A stretch of 10,158 nt of DNA from an uncultured delta proteobacterium. Its GTDB lineage: Bacteria > RBG-13-61-14 > DRUE01. Location: assembly GCA_903930515.1 (NCBI GenBank), contig CAIYYW010000201.1, positions 1-10,158 of the forward strand. Direction: 5' to 3'. Each line of letters begins with the position of its first letter. Position 1 is the stretch's first letter. The notes under the pieces were generated by a model that made no database searches, was not told the DNA's origin, and saw nothing but the letters and a program-made list of their open reading frames with translations. Position numbers and translations under genes: made by a program. This document shows positions 1-6,619 of the stretch, piece by piece.

Positions 1-10
1 ATAGTCCGAG

Positions 11-892
11 ATGAGAAAATTCCTGATCCTGATCTTGCTCGCGGGCTTTTGCGGGTGCGGCCCGAAAGACCCGCAGGAAGTCCTTGCGAGAGTGGACTCC
101 CGGATTTACTATCCGCAGGAGGAGGGATTGACCGGTCTTTTCTGCCAGGTTCAAAGCCCGTCCATTGAAGAGATGTTCCGCAAGGTTGAAAAAGAATACC
201 CGGCGGGCAGTGGGTTCCTGTCTCAGATCAAGGTTGAAACCAGGTTTTACTGGAAGCGGGGAGCCGGGGCGCGTTTTGTGATCAAGGGCTTGCCCGAACA
301 ACCTTCCTCGCTCAGGGATTCGGTCTGGCATTTTTTTTGGGGGACCGATTTACTGATGATCCCTCCCAAGGAAGAGGATCAGTTCAAGGGGATGTCGGTT
401 TCGTTGAAGAGGGATAAGGGGAAGCTGGAGTTGGTCGGGGTTAACCCGGATTCTCAAGCCGAGCTCAAGCAATATGAGTTGGTGGTGAAGTCCTGGGGAT
501 GGGAGCCCCTGGAGCGAATCTACCGCGCGGCAAATTATACTTCCTATTCCCGGCCCAAGTACCAGTTCCGGAACCGGAAGCGGTACCCGGTGACCATAGA
601 AACCACCAAAAAAATGGACTCGGGAATGGAGCTTAAGAGCCGGCTGGAGATTGAGTATCGGGACCTGCAGGGGTTCCTGCTGGTCAAGCGAGTCCGCTAC
701 CAGGAACAGGTATCCAAAACCGGTGAACAAATAGCGCCGCCGCGCGAGGTGATCTTTGAAAATTGCCGGATCAACCCGCCGATGCCGATGGATATTTTCG
801 CCACCCAAGATCAAGTGTTGTTTATCGAGCCTTTGCCGGCCCCGGGATCCACCCTTGCCCCGGAAAAAGTTCCTCTGAAAACCAACCCCTGA
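11..892 (+). CDS. Putative lipoprotein of unknown function, possibly LolA-like fold
   Basis: Encodes 293 residues. The N-terminus (MRKFLILILLAGFCGCGPKD) has a short basic start, a hydrophobic stretch and two cysteines. C16, preceded by F-C-G, is the more plausible lipid-attachment site, because C14 would have Phe at -1; the lipobox is therefore imperfect. The rest is a soluble, charged, beta-rich-looking domain. Near the C-terminus (about residues 250-270) is a pattern of the type 'IFENCRINPPMPMDIFA', reminiscent of the last strand of LolA/LolB-type outer-membrane lipoprotein-sorting proteins ('...dvkiNpplpdslF'), so a LolA-like fold is possible but unproven. The tail (about 275-293) is Pro-rich. 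Only ten bases lie upstream, so promoter, ribosome binding site and upstream neighbour cannot be judged. The gene converges on the next one with nine bases between stops. The function is not recognised; exported and probably membrane-anchored is as far as the sequence goes. Confidence 0.75.
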   Translation: MRKFLILILLAGFCGCGPKDPQEVLARVDSRIYYPQEEGLTGLFCQVQSPSIEEMFRKVEKEYPAGSGFLSQIKVETRFYWKRGAGARFVIKGLPEQPSSLRDSVWHFFWGTDLLMIPPKEEDQFKGMSVSLKRDKGKLELVGVNPDSQAELKQYELVVKSWGWEPLERIYRAANYTSYSRPKYQFRNRKRYPVTIETTKKMDSGMELKSRLEIEYRDLQGFLLVKRVRYQEQVSKTGEQIAPPREVIFENCRINPPMPMDIFATQDQVLFIEPLPAPGSTLAPEKVPLKTNP

Positions 893-901
893 ACCGGCGC
901 C

Positions 902-2059
902 TCAACGGCCCGGGATAATCAGCCCGCCTGGTTTCTTCCCGAGTTTCTTCTCCGCTTCCGGAAAAGTGCGGAGCAAAAGTTTGAAGAAGAAATCTCCGGA
1001 TTGATTTGGCAGGTCCAGGCTCAAAGCCAATTTGAGCGCGGCCTCAGCGGCCTCCGTTTCCCCCTGGAGCTCCAACAAATAAGCATTCTCGCGCAAGCCG
1101 TATTGGATCCGCGCCAGGTTTTTCTCCAGCCCGCCTTGGGAATGTTTTTCAAAAATGCGCGCGAGCCGATCCGATAGTTGAGAATCGCCGATCTGGATCA
1201 GGCCTTGCTCCACCTCTTTCAATTCTTCACCGCAGGCCTTGATGGTTTCATGGTCAAACTCCCAGAACTTAAAAAAATTATGCTCAAGCAGAAGGCCGAT
1301 TTGATCTTCCCGGATCGGCCCGGGACCGAGTTGATCCGGGTCCGGCGATTTCCAGACCGGAGACCCGGGGTCGTCCCGGCCGGTCGTCTCGAGCCGGAAT
1401 TTTTCCAAAAACGATTCCACCCCCCGCTTGAACTCGGGGTTTTTGGTCCTGGCCCTGGCCCGGCTGATCGCCCGGAGGAAATGTTCTTTGGGGATTGCCA
1501 TCGCCGGAACCGGGGTCCCCGAGGCGAGCTTTCCCTCGGCGATGATCCGGAGGGCCTGCTTTTCTGAAATGGAAAAAATCTTGGCGTCTAAAATACCGGC
1601 TTCCGAATTAAGCGGGCTGATCAAAAATTGGGTCCCCATGGTCCCGCTCGCGAAATAGTAAAACAACTGCTCGCCGGTCAGAAGCATCGCGGGCGTTGCC
1701 CGGGCCCATTCTTTTAGGATCGCGGAGGGCGAAGCCGCCTTGGGGCCTTCCACGGCCGGTTCCGGAACCTCCACCCCGCGCGACTTGAGCCGGTGCAGGG
1801 CGCGCTTGACCATCTTATGTTTTTCCTTGTCCAGCCCGGAGCAAAGGAGCAGGATCAAACGGGCCGGGTCCGGCTTAACCGAAAACTCTTCAATCAAAGC
1901 CGCGAAGCTCTCCGCGCCCAGCCGCGAAATCTCCTCTGCCGGGATCCGCGATTTGGAAAGAGATTGCGCGATCGCCTTGAGCGCGTCCAGCTCCGGCTGA
2001 AGCTCCCTCGCTCCCGCGGCAACCACTTGCTCCAAGCCGGCAATCCGATCCGAGATCAT
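902..2059 (-). CDS. Hypothetical protein with TPR-like helical C-terminus
   Basis: Encodes 385 residues with no signal peptide or membrane segment, so probably cytoplasmic. I do not recognise a named family. Residues 1-60 look helical. Residues about 66-97 (LILLLCSGLDKEKHKMVKRALHRLKSRG) form a basic helical repeat of the kind seen in HEAT-like segments. A central domain (about 115-225) is followed by a Pro/Asp/Gly-rich linker (about 227-250). The C-terminal part (about 250-350) is predicted helical, and NAYLLELQGETEAAEAALKL (325-344) resembles one TPR helix pair. The start is supported by AAAAGG four bases before the ATG; this motif overlaps the upstream gene's stop. Only eight bases separate it from that gene, so the two are almost certainly co-transcribed and perhaps translationally coupled. 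A scaffold or protein-binding role is a guess from the helical repeats only. Confidence 0.8.
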   Translation of the reverse strand: MISDRIAGLEQVVAAGARELQPELDALKAIAQSLSKSRIPAEEISRLGAESFAALIEEFSVKPDPARLILLLCSGLDKEKHKMVKRALHRLKSRGVEVPEPAVEGPKAASPSAILKEWARATPAMLLTGEQLFYYFASGTMGTQFLISPLNSEAGILDAKIFSISEKQALRIIAEGKLASGTPVPAMAIPKEHFLRAISRARARTKNPEFKRGVESFLEKFRLETTGRDDPGSPVWKSPDPDQLGPGPIREDQIGLLLEHNFFKFWEFDHETIKACGEELKEVEQGLIQIGDSQLSDRLARIFEKHSQGGLEKNLARIQYGLRENAYLLELQGETEAAEAALKLALSLDLPNQSGDFFFKLLLRTFPEAEKKLGKKPGGLIIPGR

Positions 2060-2067
2060 CCCGCCTT

Positions 2068-3183
2068 TTATTCCTTCTCCACGATCGTGTATTCAAAAAT
2101 ACCCTGCGCCGGGAAGGTTTCCTCCACCCCTTGGTAGTTCACCTTCCAGGTCACCGCGGCCTTTTCCCGGATGAAAGCCGGCTGGCGAATCAGCTTGCTC
2201 AGGGTCGGCTCGGCCCAGCCCGGGATTTGGTCCCGAACATCCAACACATCCAGGAGCCTGGTCCCGACGATCTCGCCGGTCAGCTTCAACTCCGGGCTGT
2301 CAATAATTATTTTGGCCCGGGTCGGATACTTCCGGCCCCGCCTCGGCTCGCTCTTCCAGTCCGAAGCCTCAATCTGATATTTATCCGTGGCGTAAATGAT
2401 CTTTCCCGACTTGATCACGACCAGCCAGCTCACCCGCTGGTTCCCGAACTGCGCCGGGGAATGATAGTCCAGGAAATGGATCGCGTAATTATTGGAAAAA
2501 CTCCGGAGCGCGTATATCTCCTCGCACTGGGTCATAAACCAGATGGTCTGGGTATTGTGGTCGCTGTACCCGTACCCGGACACCTTGCGCTCCTGATTGG
2601 CGATCCGGATCGTCCCGCTCACGCGCGCCAGCGGAATCGGAACCACCACATCATACCAGTCTCCATCCGGCGTCCCGTAATGAACCGGCCCGGCCCCGGG
2701 CCGCCAGGGCGGAGTCAGGCACTGGAAAGTCAGGGTCGTCTCCAAACCCTCCAGCGGAACATACAGCCGGAATTCCGGATAAAACCCGCTCATACTGGAC
2801 TTGCCCATTGAAAGCCTCGGCTCGGCTTCATCCCATTTCAGATCCTTGGGGGAAAGGATTTCCTTTTTATAGATCATCTTGCCGTCCGCGGTATAGTGCG
2901 AATGGTGGACCAGGATTTGCTTGATCGTGTATCCCAGCCGGGCATGGCTGAACTGGATATACCCCCCCCCGCCGTCGTCAAGATAGTAAACAAAGGTCCA
3001 GCCCTGGCTGAAAAATTTGCCCTCCGCCGGCTCCACCTCCAAATCTTTCCTGGTAACCTCCTTGCCCGCCTTGAGCTTGACCCCGCCCTTGAACAAATAG
3101 ACCGGCCCAACCTCCACCGCCAAGGCCAAACCCGCGGCCAATAGCAACCCCCCCAGAACCGCGATCCTGAGATTTTTTTTCAT
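2068..3183 (-). CDS. Exported CrtC/AttH/Svf1-like (lipocalin-type) protein
   Basis: Encodes 371 residues. A clear Sec signal peptide occupies residues 1-22 (MKKN, a hydrophobic core, and LALA before the likely cut). The mature protein has an N-terminal region with GWTFVYYLDDGG (61-72) and the pattern SGYGYSDHNTQTIW (202-215). The latter resembles the G-x-GYxDHN motif typical of the hydroxyneurosporene synthase CrtC / AttH / Svf1 superfamily, which adopts a double lipocalin-like beta-barrel fold. CrtC hydrates carotenoids, but there are no carotenoid genes here and this protein is exported. A periplasmic lipid- or hydrophobic-ligand-binding or modifying role is therefore a safer inference than carotenoid hydratase. 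The start is supported by GGGAGG (3190-3195) six bases upstream. A likely own promoter lies at 3223-3250. A run of nine G lies in codons 72-74. Downstream and probably co-transcribed is the 385-residue unknown. I am confident it is a gene and exported, moderately confident of the superfamily, and unsure of function. Confidence 0.8.
   Translation of the reverse strand: MKKNLRIAVLGGLLLAAGLALAVEVGPVYLFKGGVKLKAGKEVTRKDLEVEPAEGKFFSQGWTFVYYLDDGGGGYIQFSHARLGYTIKQILVHHSHYTADGKMIYKKEILSPKDLKWDEAEPRLSMGKSSMSGFYPEFRLYVPLEGLETTLTFQCLTPPWRPGAGPVHYGTPDGDWYDVVVPIPLARVSGTIRIANQERKVSGYGYSDHNTQTIWFMTQCEEIYALRSFSNNYAIHFLDYHSPAQFGNQRVSWLVVIKSGKIIYATDKYQIEASDWKSEPRRGRKYPTRAKIIIDSPELKLTGEIVGTRLLDVLDVRDQIPGWAEPTLSKLIRQPAFIREKAAVTWKVNYQGVEETFPAQGIFEYTIVEKE
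2962..2970 (-). repeat. Nine-base G homopolymer inside coding sequence
   Basis: Nine consecutive C on the plus strand, so nine G in the coding strand of the exported CrtC-like gene. They encode Gly72-Gly74. It is the longest homopolymer I noticed in the window. A one-base slip into one of the alternative frames would meet a stop at 2874-2876, about 30 codons later. It may be a slippage-prone site or a place where the assembly is unreliable. Confidence 0.85.
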
Positions 3184-3222
3184 TTCCCGCCTCCCTAATC
3201 CTTTCTTCGCTCCCGCCCCTCA

Positions 3223-3250
3223 ACTATAAATAATCGCAACTATTTTTCAA
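3223..3250 (-). promoter_or_regulatory. Candidate sigma70 promoter for the CrtC-like gene
   Basis: On the minus strand, TTGAAA (3250-3245) and TATAGT (3228-3223) are separated by 16 bases. Each hexamer matches the sigma70 consensus at five of six positions. Transcription would start near 3216, giving a leader of about 33 bases that contains GGGAGG before the ATG at 3183. It lies in the 94-base gap after the EnvC gene. This supports separate expression of the two downstream genes, although read-through from the ftsEX operon remains possible because I see no convincing terminator in the gap. Confidence 0.5.
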
Positions 3251-3277
3251 ATCCCGCGCGAGCGATCCCGCAAGATT

Positions 3278-4441
3278 TTATTTCCCGGCATAAACGCAGT
3301 TCTTATTCAGCCACAATTCCGGATTGATCGCCTCGCTGTGATGCCTAAGCTCGAAATACAAATACGCCCCTTTCAAGCTCCCGGTCTCGCCCACGGTCCC
3401 GAGCGCGTCCCCCCGCTTCACGGCCTGTCCTGCGGCCGCGTCAATCCGGTCCAGGTGCGCGTAAAGGGAATAGTAGTTGCTGCCGTGGTCTATGATCACC
3501 AGATTGCCGTAGCCGCGGAACCAGTCCGCGTAAACCACCTGGCCGGAATAAACCGACCGCACCTTATCTCCCTTGCGGCCGCGCAGGTCTATCCCTTTTT
3601 GGAAGGTCTTGGTCTTGAACTCCGGGTCGGTCTTCTCCCCGAACCGCTCCTCAATCCTGCCCGATACCGGCAGGCAGAGCTTGCCCTGGAACAGCGCGAA
3701 CTCGCTCTGCTTGGTCTCCTTCTGCTCCAGGCTCTTCAGCTTCTGTTCCAACTGTTGCGCCGCCAAATCCAGCTCCGAGATCAGCTCCAGGTGCTTTTCC
3801 GTTTCCTTCCGAACCCCCTCCAGAAGCTCCCGCTTTTTTTCCTTCTCCGCTTCCACCTGCGCCTTGGCCCAGCGCTCCCCCTCCAGGTTCGCCTCCAGCT
3901 TCACACCCCGGTCTTCCAGTTCCGCTTTCTTTTCCTCCAGCCGCTTCAGGTCGTCCTGGTATCCCAGGATCAGCCCCTGGTCATGGTCGTAAATCATCCC
4001 CAAATATTCGTCCAGCAGCACCAGCCCGGAAATGGACTCGGAAGAAAACAACACCTGCAAGGTTCCCGCTTCCCCCATCTTATACCGGGCGGAAAGGCGC
4101 CGCGCCAATAATTTCTTCCGGTCCTCCAGGCCCGATTTGATCTTCTGAAGATCCGACTCCAAACCCCGGATCTGCCTTAAAAGATCCGATCGCTTCTTTT
4201 CCAGCCCCCGGACCTTGTCGTTATAAAAACGGACCTTCTTTTCCAGAAGTTCCATCGTCGCCAGGATTTTACCCTGCTCCTCCTCCTTGGCCTCCAGCTT
4301 CTTCCGCTCCTCTTCAATCTCCTGCTTGATCCGCGAAAGCTCAAGATTGACCTCCGGGGCCGGCCGGGCAAGGACCGGGGCGAAAAGCAACAGCGGGATC
4401 AGGGCCAGCCGGAACGCGCGGATGTAAAAACCTGCTTTCAT
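3278..4441 (-). CDS. envC: EnvC-type murein hydrolase activator (degenerate LytM/M23)
   Basis: Encodes 387 residues (E. coli EnvC is about 419). A signal peptide covers residues 1-25 (hydrophobic IPLLLFAPVLA). A long, highly charged coiled coil fills about 30-245, interrupted near 115-160 by a less charged stretch. The C-terminal LytM/M23 domain spans about 255-380. Its fold landmarks are intact: KGIDLRGRKGDKV, YADWFRGYGNL, DHG and YAHLD. The zinc-binding residues are not: the HxxxD histidine is Gln281 (Asp285 kept), and the HxH motif is Tyr360-Leu-Tyr362, within a YFELR...INPELWL ending very like EnvC. In the EnvC family such domains do not cut peptidoglycan but activate periplasmic N-acetylmuramoyl-L-alanine amidases at the septum under FtsEX control. 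The gene starts one base after the ftsX stop, with AAGGTG inside the end of ftsX as ribosome binding site. Direct linkage to ftsEX strongly supports this over a generic M23 endopeptidase. Confidence 0.92.
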   Translation of the reverse strand: MKAGFYIRAFRLALIPLLLFAPVLARPAPEVNLELSRIKQEIEEERKKLEAKEEEQGKILATMELLEKKVRFYNDKVRGLEKKRSDLLRQIRGLESDLQKIKSGLEDRKKLLARRLSARYKMGEAGTLQVLFSSESISGLVLLDEYLGMIYDHDQGLILGYQDDLKRLEEKKAELEDRGVKLEANLEGERWAKAQVEAEKEKKRELLEGVRKETEKHLELISELDLAAQQLEQKLKSLEQKETKQSEFALFQGKLCLPVSGRIEERFGEKTDPEFKTKTFQKGIDLRGRKGDKVRSVYSGQVVYADWFRGYGNLVIIDHGSNYYSLYAHLDRIDAAAGQAVKRGDALGTVGETGSLKGAYLYFELRHHSEAINPELWLNKNCVYAGK

Positions 4442-4442
4442 C

Positions 4443-5330
4443 TTACACCTTCAGGAATTCCTGGAAGCTGACCATACTCCCCAGAATTCCGAGCAGACCG
4501 GCCGAGCCGACCAGCATCAGGATCTGGCCGGAATCCAGGAAACTGATCCCGGCCTGGGAAAAAAGCAGGAAGGGTACCTGGAGGAAATTCCGGAAGATCA
4601 GCCAGCAAATCCAGAGGATGATGATGGAGATGATGCTGGCGCTCACGGCCTGGGTGACGCCTTCAAGCAGGAACGGGATCCGGAGGAAAGAGTCGGTCGC
4701 TCCCACCAGTTTCATAATCCCGATCTCCTCCCGCCGTGAATACACGGTGAGCTTGACCGTGTTATAGATGATGAAGCCGGAGGCGAGGAAGATCAAACCG
4801 CCGATGGCTAAGACCAGGATCCGGAAGATTCTGAGGATGGCGAGGAAATTCTTCAGCCATTTCTGCCCGAAGAAGACTTCCTTGACGCCGGCGAACTCGC
4901 GGACCTCTCCGGCAAAGGCCTGGATGCTCGCGAGGTTGCGGTATTTTTTGTCCAGTTGAATTTCCAGGCTGGCCGGGAGCGGGTTCTGGTTCAGGCCGTC
5001 CAGGACCGAGGCCCGGTCCTGGAGCATTTTCTTCAGGCGCGAGTAGGCCTGCTCGCTGGTGACATAGGCCAAGCCTTTGACTTCCCGGCGTTCCCGGACT
5101 TTTTTCTCCAGCGCCTTGCGGTCTGGTTCCGAGGTTCCGTCCTTGAGAAAAATCACCACCTGGATTTGCTCTCCCCATTTCTCCGCGATCTGATCCAAAT
5201 TTTTGGCCACCAGCAAAAACAGGCCGAGGATCAAAAAGGCGAAGGCGATGATCCCGACCGAGAGCAGGTTGAGGTTTCGGTTGGACCGGAAGTTCTGGCC
5301 GAACAGCCGGAAGGCGAATCCCCACTGCAT
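4443..5330 (-). CDS. ftsX: Cell division protein FtsX (ABC-type membrane subunit)
   Basis: Encodes 295 residues, the usual size. It has four membrane segments at about 22-43, 168-190, 226-247 and 268-288. A large extracytoplasmic domain lies between the first and second (about 45-165), which in this family is the part that contacts EnvC-like coiled-coil partners. The cytoplasmic coupling segment YSRREEIGIMKLVGAT (197-212) is the hallmark FtsX signature. FtsX does not transport a solute; it passes FtsE-driven conformational change across the membrane to control septal cell-wall hydrolysis. The ATG overlaps the ftsE stop by one base (TGATG), and GGGGAGG sits five bases upstream, so it is translationally coupled to ftsE. 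The envC gene follows after one base. Product assignment is secure. Confidence 0.94.
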   Translation of the reverse strand: MQWGFAFRLFGQNFRSNRNLNLLSVGIIAFAFLILGLFLLVAKNLDQIAEKWGEQIQVVIFLKDGTSEPDRKALEKKVRERREVKGLAYVTSEQAYSRLKKMLQDRASVLDGLNQNPLPASLEIQLDKKYRNLASIQAFAGEVREFAGVKEVFFGQKWLKNFLAILRIFRILVLAIGGLIFLASGFIIYNTVKLTVYSRREEIGIMKLVGATDSFLRIPFLLEGVTQAVSASIISIIILWICWLIFRNFLQVPFLLFSQAGISFLDSGQILMLVGSAGLLGILGSMVSFQEFLKV

Positions 5331-6025
5331 CAGGTCCTCCCCAGTTCAAACCCGCCGCTGGATTCCTCGCTGTCCGTGATCAGGGATCCCCGCTTCAGGG
5401 AGATCACCCGCTTGGGATACGCCTGGATCAGGGAGCGGTCGTGGGTGGCGAATAAAATGGTGGTGCCCCGGTCATTGATTTCAAGAAAAAAGGTCATAAT
5501 CTCCTGGGTGATGTCCGGGTCAAGGTTCCCGGTCGGCTCGTCCGCCAGAAGTATTTTCGGGTCGTTGATCAAGGCCCGCGCGATCGCCACCCGCTGCTGC
5601 TCTCCGCCGGAAAGCTTTTGCGGAAAGGATTCCACCCGGTGATTCAGTTGCACCCGCTTCAAGGTCTGAAGCACCCGCCTCCGGATGTCCTTGCGCGGGA
5701 ACCCGAGGATCTCCAGCACGAACGCCACATTCTGGAACACGGTCCAGTGATTGATCAGCTTGAAATCCTGGAACACCACCCCGAGCTGGCGTCGGAGGAA
5801 GGGGATTTCGCGGGGCCGGATTCTGCTGACGTTTTTTCCTCCGATCAGGATTTGACCGGAGCTGGGGGTTTCCGCGGCAAAGAGCAGTTTGAGCAGGGTG
5901 GTTTTGCCGGCGCCGCTGGGCCCGGTGATATAGACGAATTCACCCTTGCGGATTTTGACATTGATTTCGGAAAGGGCGGTGATATCTCGCTGGTAGGTTT
6001 TGGCCACATGATAGAGCTCAATCAT
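5330..6025 (-). CDS. ftsE: Cell division ATP-binding protein FtsE
   Basis: Encodes 231 residues, a complete ABC ATPase. Visible motifs are Walker A GPSGAGKT (35-42), Q-loop VVFQDF with Gln86, signature LSGGEQQR (138-145), Walker B ILLADEP (158-164) with the D-loop GNLD, and the switch histidine His195 in FATHD. The FtsE-like start (MIELYHVAKTY), the FQDFKL...TVFQNVAF stretch and the adjacent ftsX separate it from LolD/MacB-type ATPases. It energises FtsX at the inner face of the membrane and is recruited to the division site. The C-terminus (about 213-231) is a short Ser/Glu-rich tail after the usual end. The likely ribosome binding site is GGAAG, three bases before the ATG. A 27-base gap separates it from the upstream 185-residue gene, with which it probably shares a transcript. 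Confidence 0.95.
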   Translation of the reverse strand: MIELYHVAKTYQRDITALSEINVKIRKGEFVYITGPSGAGKTTLLKLLFAAETPSSGQILIGGKNVSRIRPREIPFLRRQLGVVFQDFKLINHWTVFQNVAFVLEILGFPRKDIRRRVLQTLKRVQLNHRVESFPQKLSGGEQQRVAIARALINDPKILLADEPTGNLDPDITQEIMTFFLEINDRGTTILFATHDRSLIQAYPKRVISLKRGSLITDSEESSGGFELGRT

Positions 6026-6052
6026 CCTCTTCCGCTTTAAGCTCGGCCCGCG

Positions 6053-6610
6053 CTACTTCTCCTCATCCTTGATCCGTTCTGAAAGAAAACCCAGGATCAC
6101 CTCGTCCAGGCTTTTATTGGAGATGATGTCCGCGCCGAAAATATCCTCGTCCTTCAACTCCCGGTCCTCGCTCAGTTCAATGGTTTTCTGGGCCGGCTTC
6201 TCGCTCTCTTCTTCCGGGGCCGGGGGAGGGCCGGGCGACGCCGGAGCTAAAGGCGGCGTCGGGGCGGCCGCGGGTTTGACTGCCACCTTGGGCGGGGCCA
6301 TTCCCTTCCTGATGAATTCCTGCTGGACCAGGGGATGCCCGTCAAACTGATGGTCCTTGAGGTCTTTGAGCATCTGCTTATGCTGGTCCTGCATCAGTTC
6401 CCGGACCACATCCTGGAGCCGCTCGTGCTTGATGATGTCCTCGTAGCTGACCTTCTTGCGGTGGATAATGTTCCCGCCCACATAGAGCAGGGTGATGATA
6501 TGGGGGTTGTTCACCCCGCTGTCCTCGGTCTGGATGTGAAAGGTCACGCCCTTGTAATTGACATTGTGGTTATATCCCGGAAGCATGGTCTCTTTTGCGG
6601 ATCTCGCCAT
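6053..6610 (-). CDS. Conserved-looking GYNHN-domain protein, first gene of the ftsEX operon
   Basis: Encodes 185 residues with no signal peptide or membrane segment. Three parts are visible. An N-terminal domain (about 10-85) has GYNHNVNYKGVTFHIQTEDS followed by NPHIITLLYVGGNIIHRKKVSYED, a compact beta-rich pattern I associate with uncharacterised deltaproteobacterial-type proteins. Next comes a Pro/Ala-rich linker (about 104-135). An acidic C-terminus ends in IISNKSLDEVILGFLSERI (162-180), which looks like a short amphipathic helix and could be a docking segment. The function is unknown. It stands directly behind a strong promoter and 27 bases before ftsE, so a cytoplasmic role linked to FtsEX or division is an inference from position. 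The start is uncertain: the predicted transcription start is only three or four bases before this ATG, and Met9 (ATG at 6584-6586), just before the conserved domain, is an alternative. Confidence 0.85.
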   Translation of the reverse strand: MARSAKETMLPGYNHNVNYKGVTFHIQTEDSGVNNPHIITLLYVGGNIIHRKKVSYEDIIKHERLQDVVRELMQDQHKQMLKDLKDHQFDGHPLVQQEFIRKGMAPPKVAVKPAAAPTPPLAPASPGPPPAPEEESEKPAQKTIELSEDRELKDEDIFGADIISNKSLDEVILGFLSERIKDEEK

Positions 6611-6619
6611 ATCCTTAGT

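Noticed and set aside
331-338. T8 tract in the lipoprotein gene and similar T/A runs in other genes as phase-variation sites
   Set aside because: Eight-base runs occur several times in the window (for example in phoR and at the start of the CrtC-like gene) and are explained by Phe/Lys codons. Only the nine-G run was kept.
2131-2811. A 226-codon open frame on the plus strand opposite the CrtC-like gene
   Set aside because: The minus strand has a signal peptide, ribosome binding site and a family motif. The plus frame has none.
3251-3277. Terminator or repeat after envC (two GCGGGAT copies)
   Set aside because: The copies are direct, not inverted, and the possible AAATC/GATTT stem is too weak to call.
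3338-4111. A 257-codon open frame on the plus strand opposite the envC gene
   Set aside because: It is antisense to a strongly supported coding region and is made of Leu/Pro/Arg-rich low-complexity sequence typical of a reverse-complement shadow. No ribosome binding site or family signature.
3278-4441. Annotation of the coiled-coil/LytM gene as an active M23 zinc endopeptidase
   Set aside because: Two of the three zinc ligands are replaced (Gln281, Tyr362), and the context next to ftsX fits a non-catalytic EnvC-type activator.
4956-5642. A 228-codon open frame on the plus strand opposite ftsX and ftsE
   Set aside because: It spans the junction of two securely identified genes on the other strand and shows no recognisable motif.
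5330-6025. LolD- or MacB-type ABC ATPase instead of FtsE
   Set aside because: Overlap with a four-segment FtsX followed by EnvC, and the FtsE-like N-terminus, decide for FtsE.
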